The notes under the pieces were generated by a model that was given only the letters and a program-made list of their open reading frames with translations, was not told the origin of the DNA and made no database searches. Of a stretch of DNA of 64,000 nucleotides, positions 11,026-23,100 are shown one piece after another. Within the stretch, counting starts at the first letter, position 1; every line of letters starts with the position of its first letter. The stretch spans positions 186,001-250,000 of the forward strand of contig JAKLMB010000027.1 of assembly GCA_022813625.1 (NCBI GenBank). The letters run 5' to 3'. Source of the stretch: Aaosphaeria pasadenensis. Taxonomy: Eukaryota > Ascomycota > Dothideomycetes > Pleosporales. The position numbers were made by a program, and so were the translations under genes.

Positions 11026-13058
11026 CTAGAAGCCTGCAACGAAAGTAGTTAGCGACCTATGCTGGCAACATAAAGAAGTCATATCACTTACCTGCTTCAG
11101 TGTTTCCCTCGCCCATACTCTTGCTGCCAGAGCTACCGCTCTGTATCGATCCGAGGATACCATCAATATAGCCTGCTCCACTCCATTTCTGGTGAGTGAG
11201 CACGTCACATCCGATTTCCTTCTCGCGAGCCTGCACGAGGTTGACGTAGGCAAGCATGCCTTGGTCCTTGAAGGCGCGGGATAATTCGCAAGTGATCGTA
11301 GCTGTTGAATGAAGTCCGGCGAGCGAAATGAGTTGGAGTACGAATCTAAACAATTCTGTTAGTATTCGATCTCATACCACTAGGGGAGTGGGCAATGCAG
11401 ATACATACCCATGTTTCGCCAGATCCCAGACAAAGTTCTTTAGGGACTCTTCAGAAAAGCCCTGTCCCATCCAGTTGAAGCTTGGGCTCAAGTTGTAGAC
11501 GAATTTCTTGTTAGGTTGAACCTTCCTGATTTCGCCAGCAAAGCTAGCTGCCTTCTCGACGTTGGGGTCCGCAGTCTCAACCCACAGCAGATCGGCGAAA
11601 GGAGCGAATTCTTTCGCACGCTTCGTGGCTGCTGCAATACCGGCATTGTAATGGTAGAACCCCTCGCGAGTTCTTGGAATGTCCCAGTTGAAGTAGACAG
11701 GCGACTTGGTGTATTTCGCAGCAGTCTGGCGGCGCTTGAGCAGCGAGAAGTTCGGGTTCTCTGCAGATTCCTTGAGGTACGATTCGATGGTCGACTGTGA
11801 TGCGCCTTCTTTCTCGAGATGTTGGACCACGGCTTCATCAAAAGTGACGAGTTTGTGCTTCTTGACCCATGCGGCTTCGTATTGGTCAATCTCTTTGCCT
11901 GGGGCGCCTGCTGCCTCCATATTCTGCAGTGTCTCTGCAAGCGGCTCAGACTCTTCCGTAACGCCCTTGATGAATTCATGATCCCGAACGTCAACAGCAC
12001 TGCTTATGAGCTTGCCACTCTCAGAGTCAGTGCGAGCAATAACCAAATTTTCACAGCCCATCACGTCCCACTGAAATCTTGCAGCGACGAGACGGTTGAT
12101 GTGATCGCCGACTGGTACCAAGACCTTTCCTGCAAGATGTCCACACTTCTTGCCGCCGTGCAGTTGGTCCTCGAAGTGCACTGCAGCCGCACCATTCTCG
12201 GCGAAGAGCTTCGCCAATTTGATGACAGCGGAAAGACCACCGTGCCTGTCTTGATGTTAGTATTCGTATATATGGTAGCATAATTCAACGCACCCAGTGT
12301 CACCATCGGCAATGATCGGTCGCATGTAATCCAAGTATGGGGTTTTCGCACGTTCCTCCGCACTCAACTTCCTTCGATTATCCCAGTTCTTGCGGTCGTG
12401 CAATTGTTGTGCCTTGAAGAGACGTTGCACTTGATTTGGCACTGTGTTATAAGGGTAGTCACCGAAGTCGGCGGAGACTTCGTTTGTGGTGGTCAGAACT
12501 GACGAGCATGCCCATCCCGAAATATAGAGAACTTCCTGATTTGGGGCTTGTTGTGTCATTTGTACGGGGTCAATTGCACCCACTAATGTGGAGATAATAT
12601 GTATTAGCTAATGTATTTTCTACTGGGAAGAGATGGGACGCACTGGTATGTACTGGCTCGCCCTTGGATGCGCGCTCCTCGAGAAGGTCGAAGAGTTTCC
12701 GGGCCATCAATGAGCTCGGGTATGTTTGCTGAAGAGCTCCGCGCTTGCTAACAACATCCTCTGGAGAGTATGGCCTTTTAATATCCTTGTACCGAGGCGA
12801 AGCCCACCAATCCTTCACTTGCTGTACCTGCTCCTCGAAGAGGGCATCTTCTGCCTGTCCAGCCTTGGAGGCTTCTGGGAGGAGTTGGAACGAGTCACCG
12901 GGGAGAGCGGTGGAGACGGGAGGATCTACAGGTTTGAGTGTTGAGCTCGACATGCGACACGAAGTGGTAGAGAGCGGTCGGAGGAGCTTTGGTGCTTGAG
13001 CTGATATTCTCAGAGATCGACTCTGGCGCACGACGGAGCGCGAGACTGTTCGTAGCAT
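11026..13058 (-). CDS. 2-methylisocitrate lyase, mitochondrial (isocitrate lyase superfamily)
   Basis: Five exons: 13058-12644, 12582-12294, 12245-11409, 11345-11092 and 11033-11026, giving 600 residues. The enzyme splits 2-methylisocitrate into pyruvate and succinate, the last step of the methylcitrate cycle. An Arg/Ser-rich N-terminus ([19 protein letters not shown]) fits a mitochondrial presequence. Superfamily motifs are [14 protein letters not shown], the metal/substrate segment IADGDTGHGG, and the catalytic loop KKCGHLAGK (Cys269). The HLAGK form, the presequence and the divergent 2-methylcitrate synthase point to methylisocitrate lyase rather than glyoxylate-cycle isocitrate lyase. The last exon is only 8 bases including the stop, preceded by a standard donor and a CTAAC-TTGCAG acceptor. 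Propionate induction would be expected from family knowledge but is not visible here. Confidence 0.9.
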
Positions 13059-13867
13059 TTCGTTATGTGGTGTGAGCGAGAGACGAAGGATGTTTGAAGT
13101 GGTAGGAACTGCTTCAGGATATACTGCTGCTGGATGCAAGAGCAATACTAGCGGAGAGCGTTGGTAAGCGTTAGCAGTTACCGAGTAATATGTGTATAGG
13201 ACTACAGTAACGAGTGGTAGTGAGTTGTAGAAACAGAGGGAAGTCAATCTTGAGCTTTGCCACCCGTTCTACGCTACAGTGGGAATTGGTTTTTGTTTCA
13301 CAGCCGAACGACCGAAGACAGGAAGCAGAGAAAAAAAAATCAGTGATCTACAAATGACTTCTCGCACGCGGAGATATTAATCTAAAGAGGAATGGATTTC
13401 TGAACGCCTGCCACTATGCCATAAATCCAATATGTGGTAATAGTAGATTCCTGTCGAGTAGTGGGAGGGTAACATTCTCCTCCTCTGACGTCCACGCGGA
13501 CCGAGGATAGCCATGGAAACTAACCCCTTTCGTCCCTTTACCGAGGGGTAACCTCCAGCTCTCCGCGTATGTACTCGAGCACTTTGATGTGCCGCCGCAT
13601 CAACGGGTCCCACGTTCCAACTGCTGATACCTCGAGGACGCTTGTCGCCGAGGAGAGCCGTTGTTGGCTATTTCGGCTTCTTAGATTTCTTTTCCGTCCA
13701 TTCTCCCTGCTCTTCTCTTTTCCTTCCCTTTTGTTTTCTTTCTATATTTCTAGATCCAACCACCGTCACCTTTCCAATTGGTGTTTGTTGTAAGAGCTGG
13801 TGCTCATATAAACGTTTCCTCTGTACGCCGCCACTACTATATACTCTACCCCTCACAATCGGAAGCA
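13059..13867. promoter_or_regulatory. Bidirectional promoter region of the methylcitrate-cycle pair
   Basis: 809 bp lie between the start codons of the divergent lyase and synthase genes. A pyrimidine-rich tract at about 13675-13750, followed closely by the synthase start, resembles the CT-rich leader or promoter of strongly expressed fungal genes. Both genes need coordinated expression during propionyl-CoA metabolism, so shared control is an inference. No specific activator site was identified. Confidence 0.5.
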
Positions 13868-15555
13868 ATGGCGTTGAACGCACGAACTGCTAGCCGTGCT
13901 CTACGAGCTGTCAAGGTAGATACTCACGTCTCAATTGCATTGTTGACAATTAGAATTGGAGAGCAACGACTGATCAAATCTTGAACAGCCCTCTGCAGTG
14001 CGCCCGCTTTCTTCAGGTATGCCATTGGATTGCCCTGACGTCGCTACACGAAGATATTGAAGCTCACCATTATTTTCAATGCAGTTCAAGCATGCAGCTA
14101 CTCTTCCTCCTCCGAGCCGAGTCTCAAGGACACCTTCAAGAAGGTTCTCCCCGCAAAGCGTGAGCTTTTGAAAAAGGTCAAGGCGCATGCCGATAAAGAA
14201 ATTGGTGTCGTCAAGGTGGAGAACACCCTGGGCGGAATGAGGTACGACAATGGAGCTTTTTGATCAGCACAGATCAGAACCACTAACACAGCACCAGAGG
14301 CTTGAAGGCTATGGTTTGGGAAGGCTCAGTTCTCGATGCCAACGAGGGTATCCGTTTCCACGGCAAGACTATCAAGGACTGCCAGAAAGAGCTCCCTAAG
14401 GGTACCTCCGGCACCGAGATGCTTCCAGAAGCCATGTTCTGGCTTTTGTTGACTGGGGAGGTTCCCACTGTCGGACAGACCCGAGCTCTGTCTCGCGAGT
14501 TGGCCGAGAAGGCTAGCATTCCTAAGTTCGTCGAAAAGATGCTCGACGACTTCCCCAAGGACCTCCACCCCATGACGCAGTTTGCATGCGCCGTGTCCGC
14601 CCTCAACTACGAGTCCAAGTTTGCAAAGGCTTACGAGAAGGGATTGAACAAGGCCGACTACTGGGAGCCGACATTCGATGACTCGATCAGCTTGCTGGCT
14701 AAGTTGCCCACTATTGCAGCCAAGATTTACCAGAACGCCTACCGCGGCGGAGGTGCTCTCCCCAACGAAGTCGATTTGAACCAGGATTGGGCATACAACT
14801 TCGCTGCTATGCTTGGAAAGTCTGGAAAGGAGAACGAGGGTTTCCAAGACCTTCTCCGTCTCTACCTAGCTCTGCACGGTGACCACGAGGGAGGTAATGT
14901 CTCCGCCCATGCCACTCACTTGGTCGGCAGCGCCTTGAGCGATCCCTTCTTGAGTTACAGCGCTGGTCTTCAGGGTCTTGCCGGTCCTCTCCACGGATTG
15001 GCTGCACAGGAGGTGCTTCGCTTCATTCTTGATATGCAGAAGTCGGTTGGTACCAAGTTCACAGAGTCTGATGTCACCGACTTCCTTTGGGGCGTCCTCA
15101 AGTCTGGACGTGTCATCCCAGGATACGGCCACGCTGTGCTCAGGAAGCCTGATCCTCGATTCGAGGCCTTGATGGACTTTGCCGATGCCCGTCCAGACAT
15201 CGCTAGCAACCCTGTCTACCAACTCGTGAAGAAGAACTCAGAGGTCGCACCAGGCGTGTTGACCGAGCATGGAAAGGTAAGAGACACCATCTCGCGGATA
15301 AACTTGAAGTAAGAGCGTTGTACTGACGAACTGAATTTTTAGACTAAGAACCCCTTCCCCAACGTTGACTCCTCCTCCGGCGTTCTCTTCCACCACTACG
15401 GATTCCACGAGACGCTCTATTACACTGCCACATTCGGTGTCAGCCGTGGTCTTGGACCCCTCGCTCAGCTCATCTGGGACAGGGCTTTGGGTCTTCCCAT
15501 TGAGCGCCCCAAGAGCATCAACCTCGCTGGTCTTCTGAAGCAGGTTGGCGCATGA
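13868..15555 (+). CDS. mcsA: 2-methylcitrate synthase, mitochondrial (citrate synthase family)
   Basis: Five exons: 13868-13915, 13989-14016, 14085-14241, 14298-15276 and 15343-15555, giving 474 residues. It condenses propionyl-CoA, and usually acetyl-CoA to some extent, with oxaloacetate. The first exons give an Arg/Ala-rich mitochondrial presequence ([16 protein letters not shown]). Citrate-synthase motifs are all present: LWEGSVLD-like [17 protein letters not shown], the [19 protein letters not shown] block, [15 protein letters not shown] and [16 protein letters not shown]. The stretches [20 protein letters not shown] and [11 protein letters not shown] match what I recall of fungal methylcitrate synthases better than of Cit1-type citrate synthases. 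The neighbouring lyase supports this. A peroxisomal signal at the C-terminus (KQVGA) is absent. Confidence 0.9.
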
Positions 15556-16095
15556 ACGATAATGAACTAGTAATTCACGAGTGCAACGAAGAATTGAAGA
15601 ATGCTGAGAGCGACCACACTGTCCGGAAATACCACTTGTCGAGTGTTGGTTCAATTCTTTTCCTTGTTTCCTAAAAGATTTGACGAATTAAAATGTGATA
15701 AGAACCCCATGTTCTCCACTATTAGTATGGCAACTGCATTTGTTCGTGTGGTGGATTTCTCCATCAGTGATGTAATAGTGGTCGGATAGCGGCAGCCCAA
15801 CGGGAGCTCGGTCCGCGATTCCAGGGGTTCTCCAGGCACATGATCTGATTGGCCCCTGAACACCTATACCCAAGAGTTAAACCTCATTCGACCCGATGGT
15901 TACCTGCTTCAACAACATTGTGTGACGGGAGAAGTTTGCTTTATTTTCTCTCTTTAATCACTGCTTGCGCTTACGCAGCAGCTCCCCATGTCAATCTGTT
16001 ATCGATAGAATCAGGGCATTTCCCTTCATTTAGCCATTCCTCGCCGCCTCGCTCGTTCCTTGCAGAAAGCCACTTTGAACCCCGGATTGCCTCGC
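15556..16095. other. Intergenic, nothing recognised
   Basis: About 540 bp between the synthase stop and the beta-glucosidase start, both on the plus strand. The last 150 bp are C/T-rich (around 15940-16090) as in many fungal 5' leaders. Confidence 0.4.
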
Positions 16096-19029
16096 ATGGC
16101 GCCCCTCACTCCCCACGACGTTCGTCGGGGCAGATACGCAAAGCTTGATGCTCCAGCTGACGACGAGACTCCTACGCGTCCCTCCTTCGCGTCGGACGCT
16201 TCCTCATACGAAGACCTCGAAGACTTCGATCCTTACAACTACGATGCTGGTACATTGAAGCAGAAGAGGAGTACCGGAGATCTTCGATCACGAAAGCCAT
16301 CGTTTAAGGTCTCTGAGTTCTCGGAGAAAACACCGTTCCCGAGGAGGAGGCCCGCGTTCCTAAGATACTGCTGCTGGATGCTGTTGTTGTTTACAGCTAC
16401 GACTGTACTCCTGCTTTCCGTTGGCGGTATCTGGGCATGGAACAGTGCGCCACATGATGGACAGAGCCCGCCGTGGTACCCATCGCCGAAGGGTGGTGCG
16501 GACAAATTGTGGAGTGAAAGCTATAGGAAGGCGGCAGAATTGGTGAAGCAAATGACGCTCACGGAGAAGGTCAATGTCACTACCGGCACTGGATGGTCAA
16601 CGCAAATGTGTGTTGGCAACACGGCCCCCGTCCCTCGTCTGAAGTTCCCTGCGCTGTGTCTTCAAGATGGACCTCTTGGTATTCGATTCGGCGACAACAT
16701 AACCGCTTTCCCTGCAGGTGTCACGGTGGGAGCGACGTGGAATAAGAAGTTGATGTACCAGCGTGGTAAAGCACACGGTGAAGAAGCCAAGGGCAAAGGT
16801 ATTCATGTCTTGCTTGGTCCCGCAATGGGCCCCTTGGGACGTATGCCAGCTGGTGGCAGGAACTGGGAAGGCTTCGGTTCTGATCCCGTTCTACAGGCTG
16901 TCGCAGCCGCCGAGACCATCAAGGGAATCCAAGACGCAGGTGTCATCGCGACAGCGAAGCATTACATCGCGAATGAACAGGAGCATTTCAGGCAGGCGCG
17001 TGAGTGGGCGTTGCCTAATGCTATTTCTAGCAATATCGATGATCGAACCATGCACGAAGTGTACGCATGGCCATTCGCCGAGTCCGTTAGGGCTGGAGTG
17101 GCATCAGTCATGTGCTCGTATAATCAGGTCAACAACAGTTATGCGTGCCAAAATAGCAAGTTGCTCAACGGCATACTCAAGGATGAGCTTGGTTTCCAAG
17201 GATTTGTGCAGTCCGACTGGCTCGCTCAGCGTAGCGGCGTAGCAAGCGCTCTCGCTGGCCTCGATGTCACTATGCCTGGAGATGGCCTGAAATGGTCAGA
17301 TGGCAAGAGTCTGTGGGGCCCGGAATTGACCAAAGCCGTCTTGAATGGCAGCGTTCCCACAGACAGGCTCAATGACATGGCAACCCGTGTGGTTGCTGCC
17401 TGGTACCAGCTTGGACAAGATAATACAGAGGAATGGCCCCTACAGCCTCCTGATGGCGAAGGTGGACCAAACTTCTCCTCGTGGACTTATGACGAAATAG
17501 GCCTCCTCCATCCCGGCACCGATGACAAGGCCGTTGGTGTTGTCAACAAATTCGTGAAGGTGCAAGCTGATCACAAGAACATTGTACGGCAGATTGGTGC
17601 TGAGGGCACTGTCTTGGTCAAGAACGAGGACAATTCTCTTCCTCTCAGTCGCGATGGCGCAAAGGTCAAGCCCCAGGCAAAGTATCGTGTTGGTGTCTTC
17701 GGCGAGGACGCCCGTAACAACCCCGATGGAATCAATGCCTGCAAGGATAGAGATTGCAATGTAGGCACTCTAGCCTCCGGTTGGGGCTCTGGAGCCGTTG
17801 ATTTCCCCTACCTGATCGAACCAGTCTCTGCGATCCGCAAGGCTTTCAATGAGGAAGCCGTCTATGTGACCGACTGGGTTGAGAACAAATTGCCAAAGGA
17901 AAAGGAAATTCTTGAAGATCAAGATCTCTGCATTGTCTTCGCCAACTCAGATGCCGGCGAGGGTTACACGAAATGGGAGAAGGTCCGCGGTGACCGCAAT
18001 GATCTCAACCTCCAGAAGGGCGGTGATGAGCTCATCAAGAAAGTCGCCGATGGCTGTGGTGGAGGCAAGGGGAAGGTCGTGGTGGTCATCCACACTGTTG
18101 GTCCCGTGATACTTGAAAAGTGGATTGAACACCCGAACGTCAAGGCGGTTCTTATTGCCAATCTACCCGGTCAAGAGTCTGGAAATTCGCTTGTCGATGT
18201 TCTCTTCGGCGATGTCAACCCCTCTGGCCGTCTGCCATACACAATCGCGAAGAACGAAGATGACTACGGTCCAGGCAGCAAGGTCAAATACTACCCCAAC
18301 CCCAAGGACGGACTCGTCCCTCAACAGAACTTCTCCGAAGGACTTTACATCGACTACCGTTACTTTGACAAGAACGGCATTACGCCTCGCTACGAATTTG
18401 GCTATGGTCTCTCATACACCAAGTTCCACCTGTCGTCTCTGGTCATCTCAAAGACACAGAAATCCCCTTTGCCGAAACCTCGACCTTCTGGAATCGAGCC
18501 ACCGAGCTATCCCACCGACATTCCCGATCCATCAAGCGTCTTGTACCCGTCCGGCTTCAGGAAGCTTGATAAATACATCTACCCCTACCTCTCCTCTGTC
18601 GATGAAGTTGGAAAATCCGAGGTACAATCTTCGCAACCGCAGAGCCCTCTCAGCGATGCCGGTGGCGGCCCGGGAGGAAACCCAGATCTATACACAACTG
18701 TTGCCAGCGTGACTGCTACTGTATCGAACATCGGCGACGTAGATGGCGACACCGTTGTGCAGATCTACGTTGGTTTCCCCAAGGATTACAAAGACCCCGA
18801 GACTGGTGAGCACGTAGACTTCCCTGTGCGAGTCCTCCGCGGCTTCGAGAAGGTGCATCTCCCGCACGGCGGAGACAAGAGCAGCCAGGTGGTGACATAT
18901 GATCTTACGAGGAAGGACTTGAGCTACTGGGATGTGAAGAGGCAGAATTGGGTCATGCCGACGACCGGCGAATTCACCTTCTGGGTTGGATTTTCGAGCC
19001 GCAACCTTGTGTTGGAAGGAAAGTGGTGA
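16096..19029 (+). CDS. Membrane-anchored GH3 beta-glucosidase
   Basis: A single exon of 977 residues from the ATG at 16096. GH3 enzymes remove terminal beta-D-glucose from cello-oligosaccharides and related glucosides. A roughly 90-residue cytosolic tail, acidic then basic, is followed by one hydrophobic segment (about 91-112, YCCWMLLLFTATTVLLLSVG). The catalytic region is therefore outside in type II orientation. GH3 N-domain motifs are LCLQDGPLGIR, FPAGVTVGATW, GRNWEGFGSDP, AKHYIANEQE and the nucleophile Asp374 in QSDWLAQ. The C-domain follows with GLYIDYRYFD, where Glu748 in SEG is the expected acid/base, and PRYEFGYGLSYT. A fibronectin III-like end (VRVLRGFEKVHL) closes it. A Pro/Ser-rich insert at about 795-860 precedes that end. 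Confidence 0.92.
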   Translation: MAPLTPHDVRRGRYAKLDAPADDETPTRPSFASDASSYEDLEDFDPYNYDAGTLKQKRSTGDLRSRKPSFKVSEFSEKTPFPRRRPAFLRYCCWMLLLFTATTVLLLSVGGIWAWNSAPHDGQSPPWYPSPKGGADKLWSESYRKAAELVKQMTLTEKVNVTTGTGWSTQMCVGNTAPVPRLKFPALCLQDGPLGIRFGDNITAFPAGVTVGATWNKKLMYQRGKAHGEEAKGKGIHVLLGPAMGPLGRMPAGGRNWEGFGSDPVLQAVAAAETIKGIQDAGVIATAKHYIANEQEHFRQAREWALPNAISSNIDDRTMHEVYAWPFAESVRAGVASVMCSYNQVNNSYACQNSKLLNGILKDELGFQGFVQSDWLAQRSGVASALAGLDVTMPGDGLKWSDGKSLWGPELTKAVLNGSVPTDRLNDMATRVVAAWYQLGQDNTEEWPLQPPDGEGGPNFSSWTYDEIGLLHPGTDDKAVGVVNKFVKVQADHKNIVRQIGAEGTVLVKNEDNSLPLSRDGAKVKPQAKYRVGVFGEDARNNPDGINACKDRDCNVGTLASGWGSGAVDFPYLIEPVSAIRKAFNEEAVYVTDWVENKLPKEKEILEDQDLCIVFANSDAGEGYTKWEKVRGDRNDLNLQKGGDELIKKVADGCGGGKGKVVVVIHTVGPVILEKWIEHPNVKAVLIANLPGQESGNSLVDVLFGDVNPSGRLPYTIAKNEDDYGPGSKVKYYPNPKDGLVPQQNFSEGLYIDYRYFDKNGITPRYEFGYGLSYTKFHLSSLVISKTQKSPLPKPRPSGIEPPSYPTDIPDPSSVLYPSGFRKLDKYIYPYLSSVDEVGKSEVQSSQPQSPLSDAGGGPGGNPDLYTTVASVTATVSNIGDVDGDTVVQIYVGFPKDYKDPETGEHVDFPVRVLRGFEKVHLPHGGDKSSQVVTYDLTRKDLSYWDVKRQNWVMPTTGEFTFWVGFSSRNLVLEGKW

Positions 19030-20112
19030 GGCATTGGTGACATGTGAGGAAGATATGTTTGGGGAGAAGTGGATTCGTCGATCTGAATGATGCTGCTGTT
19101 TCTAAGGTGTTTACGCTGTACAGTTAGAGGCTGGAACTAGAATCACGTCGGTTTGAATATGTATACGTATGTGCATTATCGTTCGTTTTGAGGATCAGCA
19201 TGTGAGAGACATAACTTCTAAGAGTTAGTTGCCTGTATATCTAGATACTCGTAGGATTGCGGAGAATGAGAGAATTATAAAATAAACGTCACTGCCAAAG
19301 CAGCCTTGTATCGTGCCACGGGAATTGCTAACCTTCTACATATGAAGCTTACGGTAGTGGAGGTGGCGAATAAAGGGTTACTGTTCATTGTCTCCATAGT
19401 CAGCCCTATCAGCGTCATGGGGAACGTGGCGTGGGCGGTGAAAAAAAAAAGACAGGGAAAGGGTCGTGCACGGGCCACGTAAACCGGGTAAGGGAATTAT
19501 TGTCTCATACAGAGGAAAAGGGCAGCGGCTGCGGCTCACACAGTCAGAAACTCAACATTAATACATACAATCAAACCCCCGGGCCGTCGCCCACTATTGG
19601 GATTGTATACTTTAGTCTATGAGTAGTTTAGTGCCTTTCAAATACCGTAGTAATCCTTGGATACTACTCGTAGCTAGCCCCAGTTACTAAAAAGTAAGAG
19701 AAATCTTAGAGAAATTATTTCCCCTTCACCGACGGACGCCGCCCAACCCTCTCAAAACCTGTACTCTCCCACCCAAAACCTTGCGCTCCTCCAACGCGCA
19801 CAGTTTCCTTCTCTTTTTTCTTTCCTTATCGTTTTTACCCAACGGGACTCTCCACTCAATCATACTTGTGTCTTTTCGCACATTTGATACCCACCATAGA
19901 GTTCCTTGTTTTTTTTTGTTCCTCACGAAAACTACACCCCGCGCCAAAGCCTCAAAAAACGAGACCGTATCGATAAGGGCCACCTTTCAACGAAATCTTA
20001 CACAACCCTTCCGCCGTCTTTCAGACCGAGACCGGCAGAGCGTGTAGTGTGAATCACTGCTCGTTATATCCCGTTAATTCACAGTTCCCGGCCTTTGAAA
20101 AACCTACTGGGA
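19030..20112. promoter_or_regulatory. Intergenic with pyrimidine-rich promoter or leader
   Basis: About 1.08 kb between the beta-glucosidase stop and the ABC protein start. The segment 19725-20060 is strongly C/T-rich on the plus strand, with runs of T, C and CTTT units. This is typical of the transcription-start region of highly expressed fungal housekeeping genes. The rest holds nothing recognisable. Confidence 0.45.
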
Positions 20113-23100
20113 ATGCCCCATCAAGAATCGCCTCCAATGGCCCCCGCGATCATTGTCGATAAGGCCGGCTCCGCCCCTCCTCCCTCCCACGAAGATGTCG
20201 CCGCTCTCCTCAACAGCATTTTCACGGCCAAGACCTCAAAGTCCTCCGTCGATGCCGCCTATGGACTCAGTGAGGTTCTCCAGAACTCTGTCGGCTTCCG
20301 TGGCCTCAAGGGCTACGGTATCCTCGAAGAGATCACAAAGGCAGCAACAAACAAGAAGGATGCCGTGCGGAGAGAGGGCGCCATGAACGCCCTCGGCGCA
20401 CTTTTCGAGAGGTTCCCTCGTGCACAGAGAGTCGCGGAGGTTGTGTTCGTGGTACAGGACCACGGACTCGTCGTCGCTGCCCTCGACGGGCTCGCCGATA
20501 AGGCCGCACCGGTGCGCGAGTCCGCACAGTATGCGCTCGATGCGCTGTTTGACAACTTGAGTGCCGAGGCCAAAGTTTTCGGACTCTTGCCCGTGATTGT
20601 CAAGTATTTGGGAAAGAAGTCTGGCAAGTGGCAGGGTGCCGTTGGTGCTTTCGAGCTCATTGGACGCATGGCAGATAAGGCTAAGATGGGTATGGAGAGC
20701 TTGGAGGTCGAGAAGGAGAAGGACGTTCTCCGAGATGCCATGGGCAAGAGGCTCGAGGGTCTCATTCCCGTTGTCGAGGGAGGCATGCACGATCTCAAGA
20801 GCGAGGTAGGTCACGGGCTTGCCCGAACTTCTAAGGCATTCAACTAACTATTCAACAGGTTGCAAAGCAGGCCATCAAGACTATGAACAGTCTCACCACC
20901 TTGCTCCAGAACGACGATATCGCACCCCGGATACCCTTGCTCGTCAAGGCCATCGAGGATCCCTCCACACAGAGTCAACAGAAGGCTATCCATGCCCTGT
21001 CTCAGACCACTTTCGTCGCCATTGTCACCTCTCCCGTTCTTGCTATGGTTACCCCTCTTCTTGAGCGTTCTTTGAACACTCCCACAACTTCGCAGGAGGT
21101 TCTCCGCCAGACCGTTGTCGTAGTAGAGAACTTGACAAAGCTCGTTCACGATCCTATCGAGGCTCGTGCTTTCTTGCCAAAGTTGCAACCCGGTGTCAAG
21201 GCCGTTCAAGATCGTGCTTCACTACCAGAAGTCCGTGAGATCGGTGCTCGCGCGTTGGCCGTCATGGACAAGGCCATGGCCGACAAAGACGGCGGTGTCG
21301 GTGCCGTTGAGCGTACCCATGGACCCGATGTGCTCCAGGTGTTGGAGAAGCAGATCGCCGCTGCTGGTAGCTTGCAGTTCTTCCCCGGAGACGACATTGC
21401 AACAGTCACGAAGACGTACATTTCTGAGATGATTGCTGAAGTTGTCAACCAGCGGCAATTGGAGCGCATCCCTAACTTGGTTGGGCCGTATCTGGCTCCT
21501 TTGATGACTGCTTCAGAAGGTGCCCAGGCAGTCACCGAAGGTGTACACAACTTCTATGTCGAGGAGGACCACCGCAAGTTTGGACAGCCAGTCAAGGAGG
21601 ACGACGGTGAGGTCGAGATCGTCAATGCCACCTTTTCTTTGGGTTACGGTGGCATGTTGCTCCTTTCCCATACCAACCTCCGTTTGTTGAAGGGACATCG
21701 TTACGGACTTTGCGGTCGTAACGGTGCCGGCAAATCCACCCTTATGAGGAGTATTGCCGATGGAAAGCTCGAGGGATTCCCTCCCCAAGATGAAGTCAAG
21801 ACCTGCTTTGTCGAGCACAACCAGGGTGAGGATGCCGATCTGACGATTCTCGAATTCATCTCTCGCGACCCGCGATTCAAGGACGAGAGCCAAGATCGTA
21901 TTTCATCCGTCTTGGAAGAAGTTGGTTTCACTGCAGGTCCCGAGGGCCGCCAATCCCACAAAGTCGGTTCTCTTTCGGGAGGATGGAAGATGAAGCTTGC
22001 TCTTGCCCGAGCTATGCTTATGCGCGCAGACGTCTTGCTCTTGGACGAACCTACCAATCACTTGGATGTTGCCAACGTCAAGTGGCTTCAAGAGTATCTC
22101 AAGAACCACACCGAGATCACCAGTTTGATCGTGTCCCACGACTCCGGTTTCCTCGACGAGGTCTGCACCGACATCTACCATTACGAACAAAAGAAGCTCG
22201 TCTGCTACAAGGGTAACCTCGCGGCATTCGTCAAGGTTAAGCCAGAGGCTTCAAGCTACTACACCCTGTCAGCTTCCCAAGTGTCGTTCAAATTCCCTCC
22301 CCCAGGTATCCTCACTGGTGTCAAGTCCAACACCCGTTCCATCCTTCGTATGACGAACTGCACGTACACATACCCAGGATCGTCGAAGCCATCCCTATCT
22401 GATGCTTCTTGCAACTTGTCACTCTCTTCCCGTGTCGCCATCATTGGCGCAAACGGTGCCGGCAAATCCACTCTCATCAAAATTCTCACTGGTGAATCGA
22501 TCCCCCAGGAGGGCAAGGTCGAGAAGCACCCCAACTTGCGTATCGGATACATCAAGCAGCACGCGTTGGAGCACGTTGAGATGCATTTGGAGAAGACGCC
22601 AAATCAGTACCTCCAATGGCGATACGCGAACGGTGATGATCGCGAGGTATTGATGAAGCAGACGCGTGTCTTGACTGCAGAGGACAAGGCTCAACTCGAA
22701 ACTCCCATTGACCTTGGAGACGGCAAAGGTCCCCGTAAGATCGAGGCGCTCATTGGACGTCAAAAGTACAAGAAGAGTTTCCAGTATGAAGTCAAATGGC
22801 TACACATGCTGCCGAAGTTCAACACTATGATCTCTCGTGAGACCCTTCTCGAGAAGGGCTTCCAGAAGATGATCCAGGAGTTCGATGATCACGAGTCTTC
22901 GCGTGAAGGTTTGGGTTACCGTGTCCTGGAGCCCAAGGTCATCTCCAAGCATTTCGAGGATTTGGGCTTGGATCCTGAGATTGCCAACCATAACGAGATC
23001 TCCGGTCTCTCCGGTGGCCAAAAGGTCAAGGTCGTGCTTGGTAAGTTTTAAGTTCCTATACAAATCCGTTTAAACAGATGTGCTAATTGAATACTAGCTG

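Noticed and set aside
11026..13058. Glyoxylate-cycle isocitrate lyase
   Set aside because: It has a mitochondrial presequence, KKCGHLAGK and a methylcitrate synthase neighbour; glyoxylate-cycle enzymes are not expected to have such a presequence.
13868..15555. Ordinary mitochondrial citrate synthase
   Set aside because: Family motifs alone fit, but specific stretches ([35 protein letters not shown]) and the adjacent lyase with HLAGK favour 2-methylcitrate synthase.
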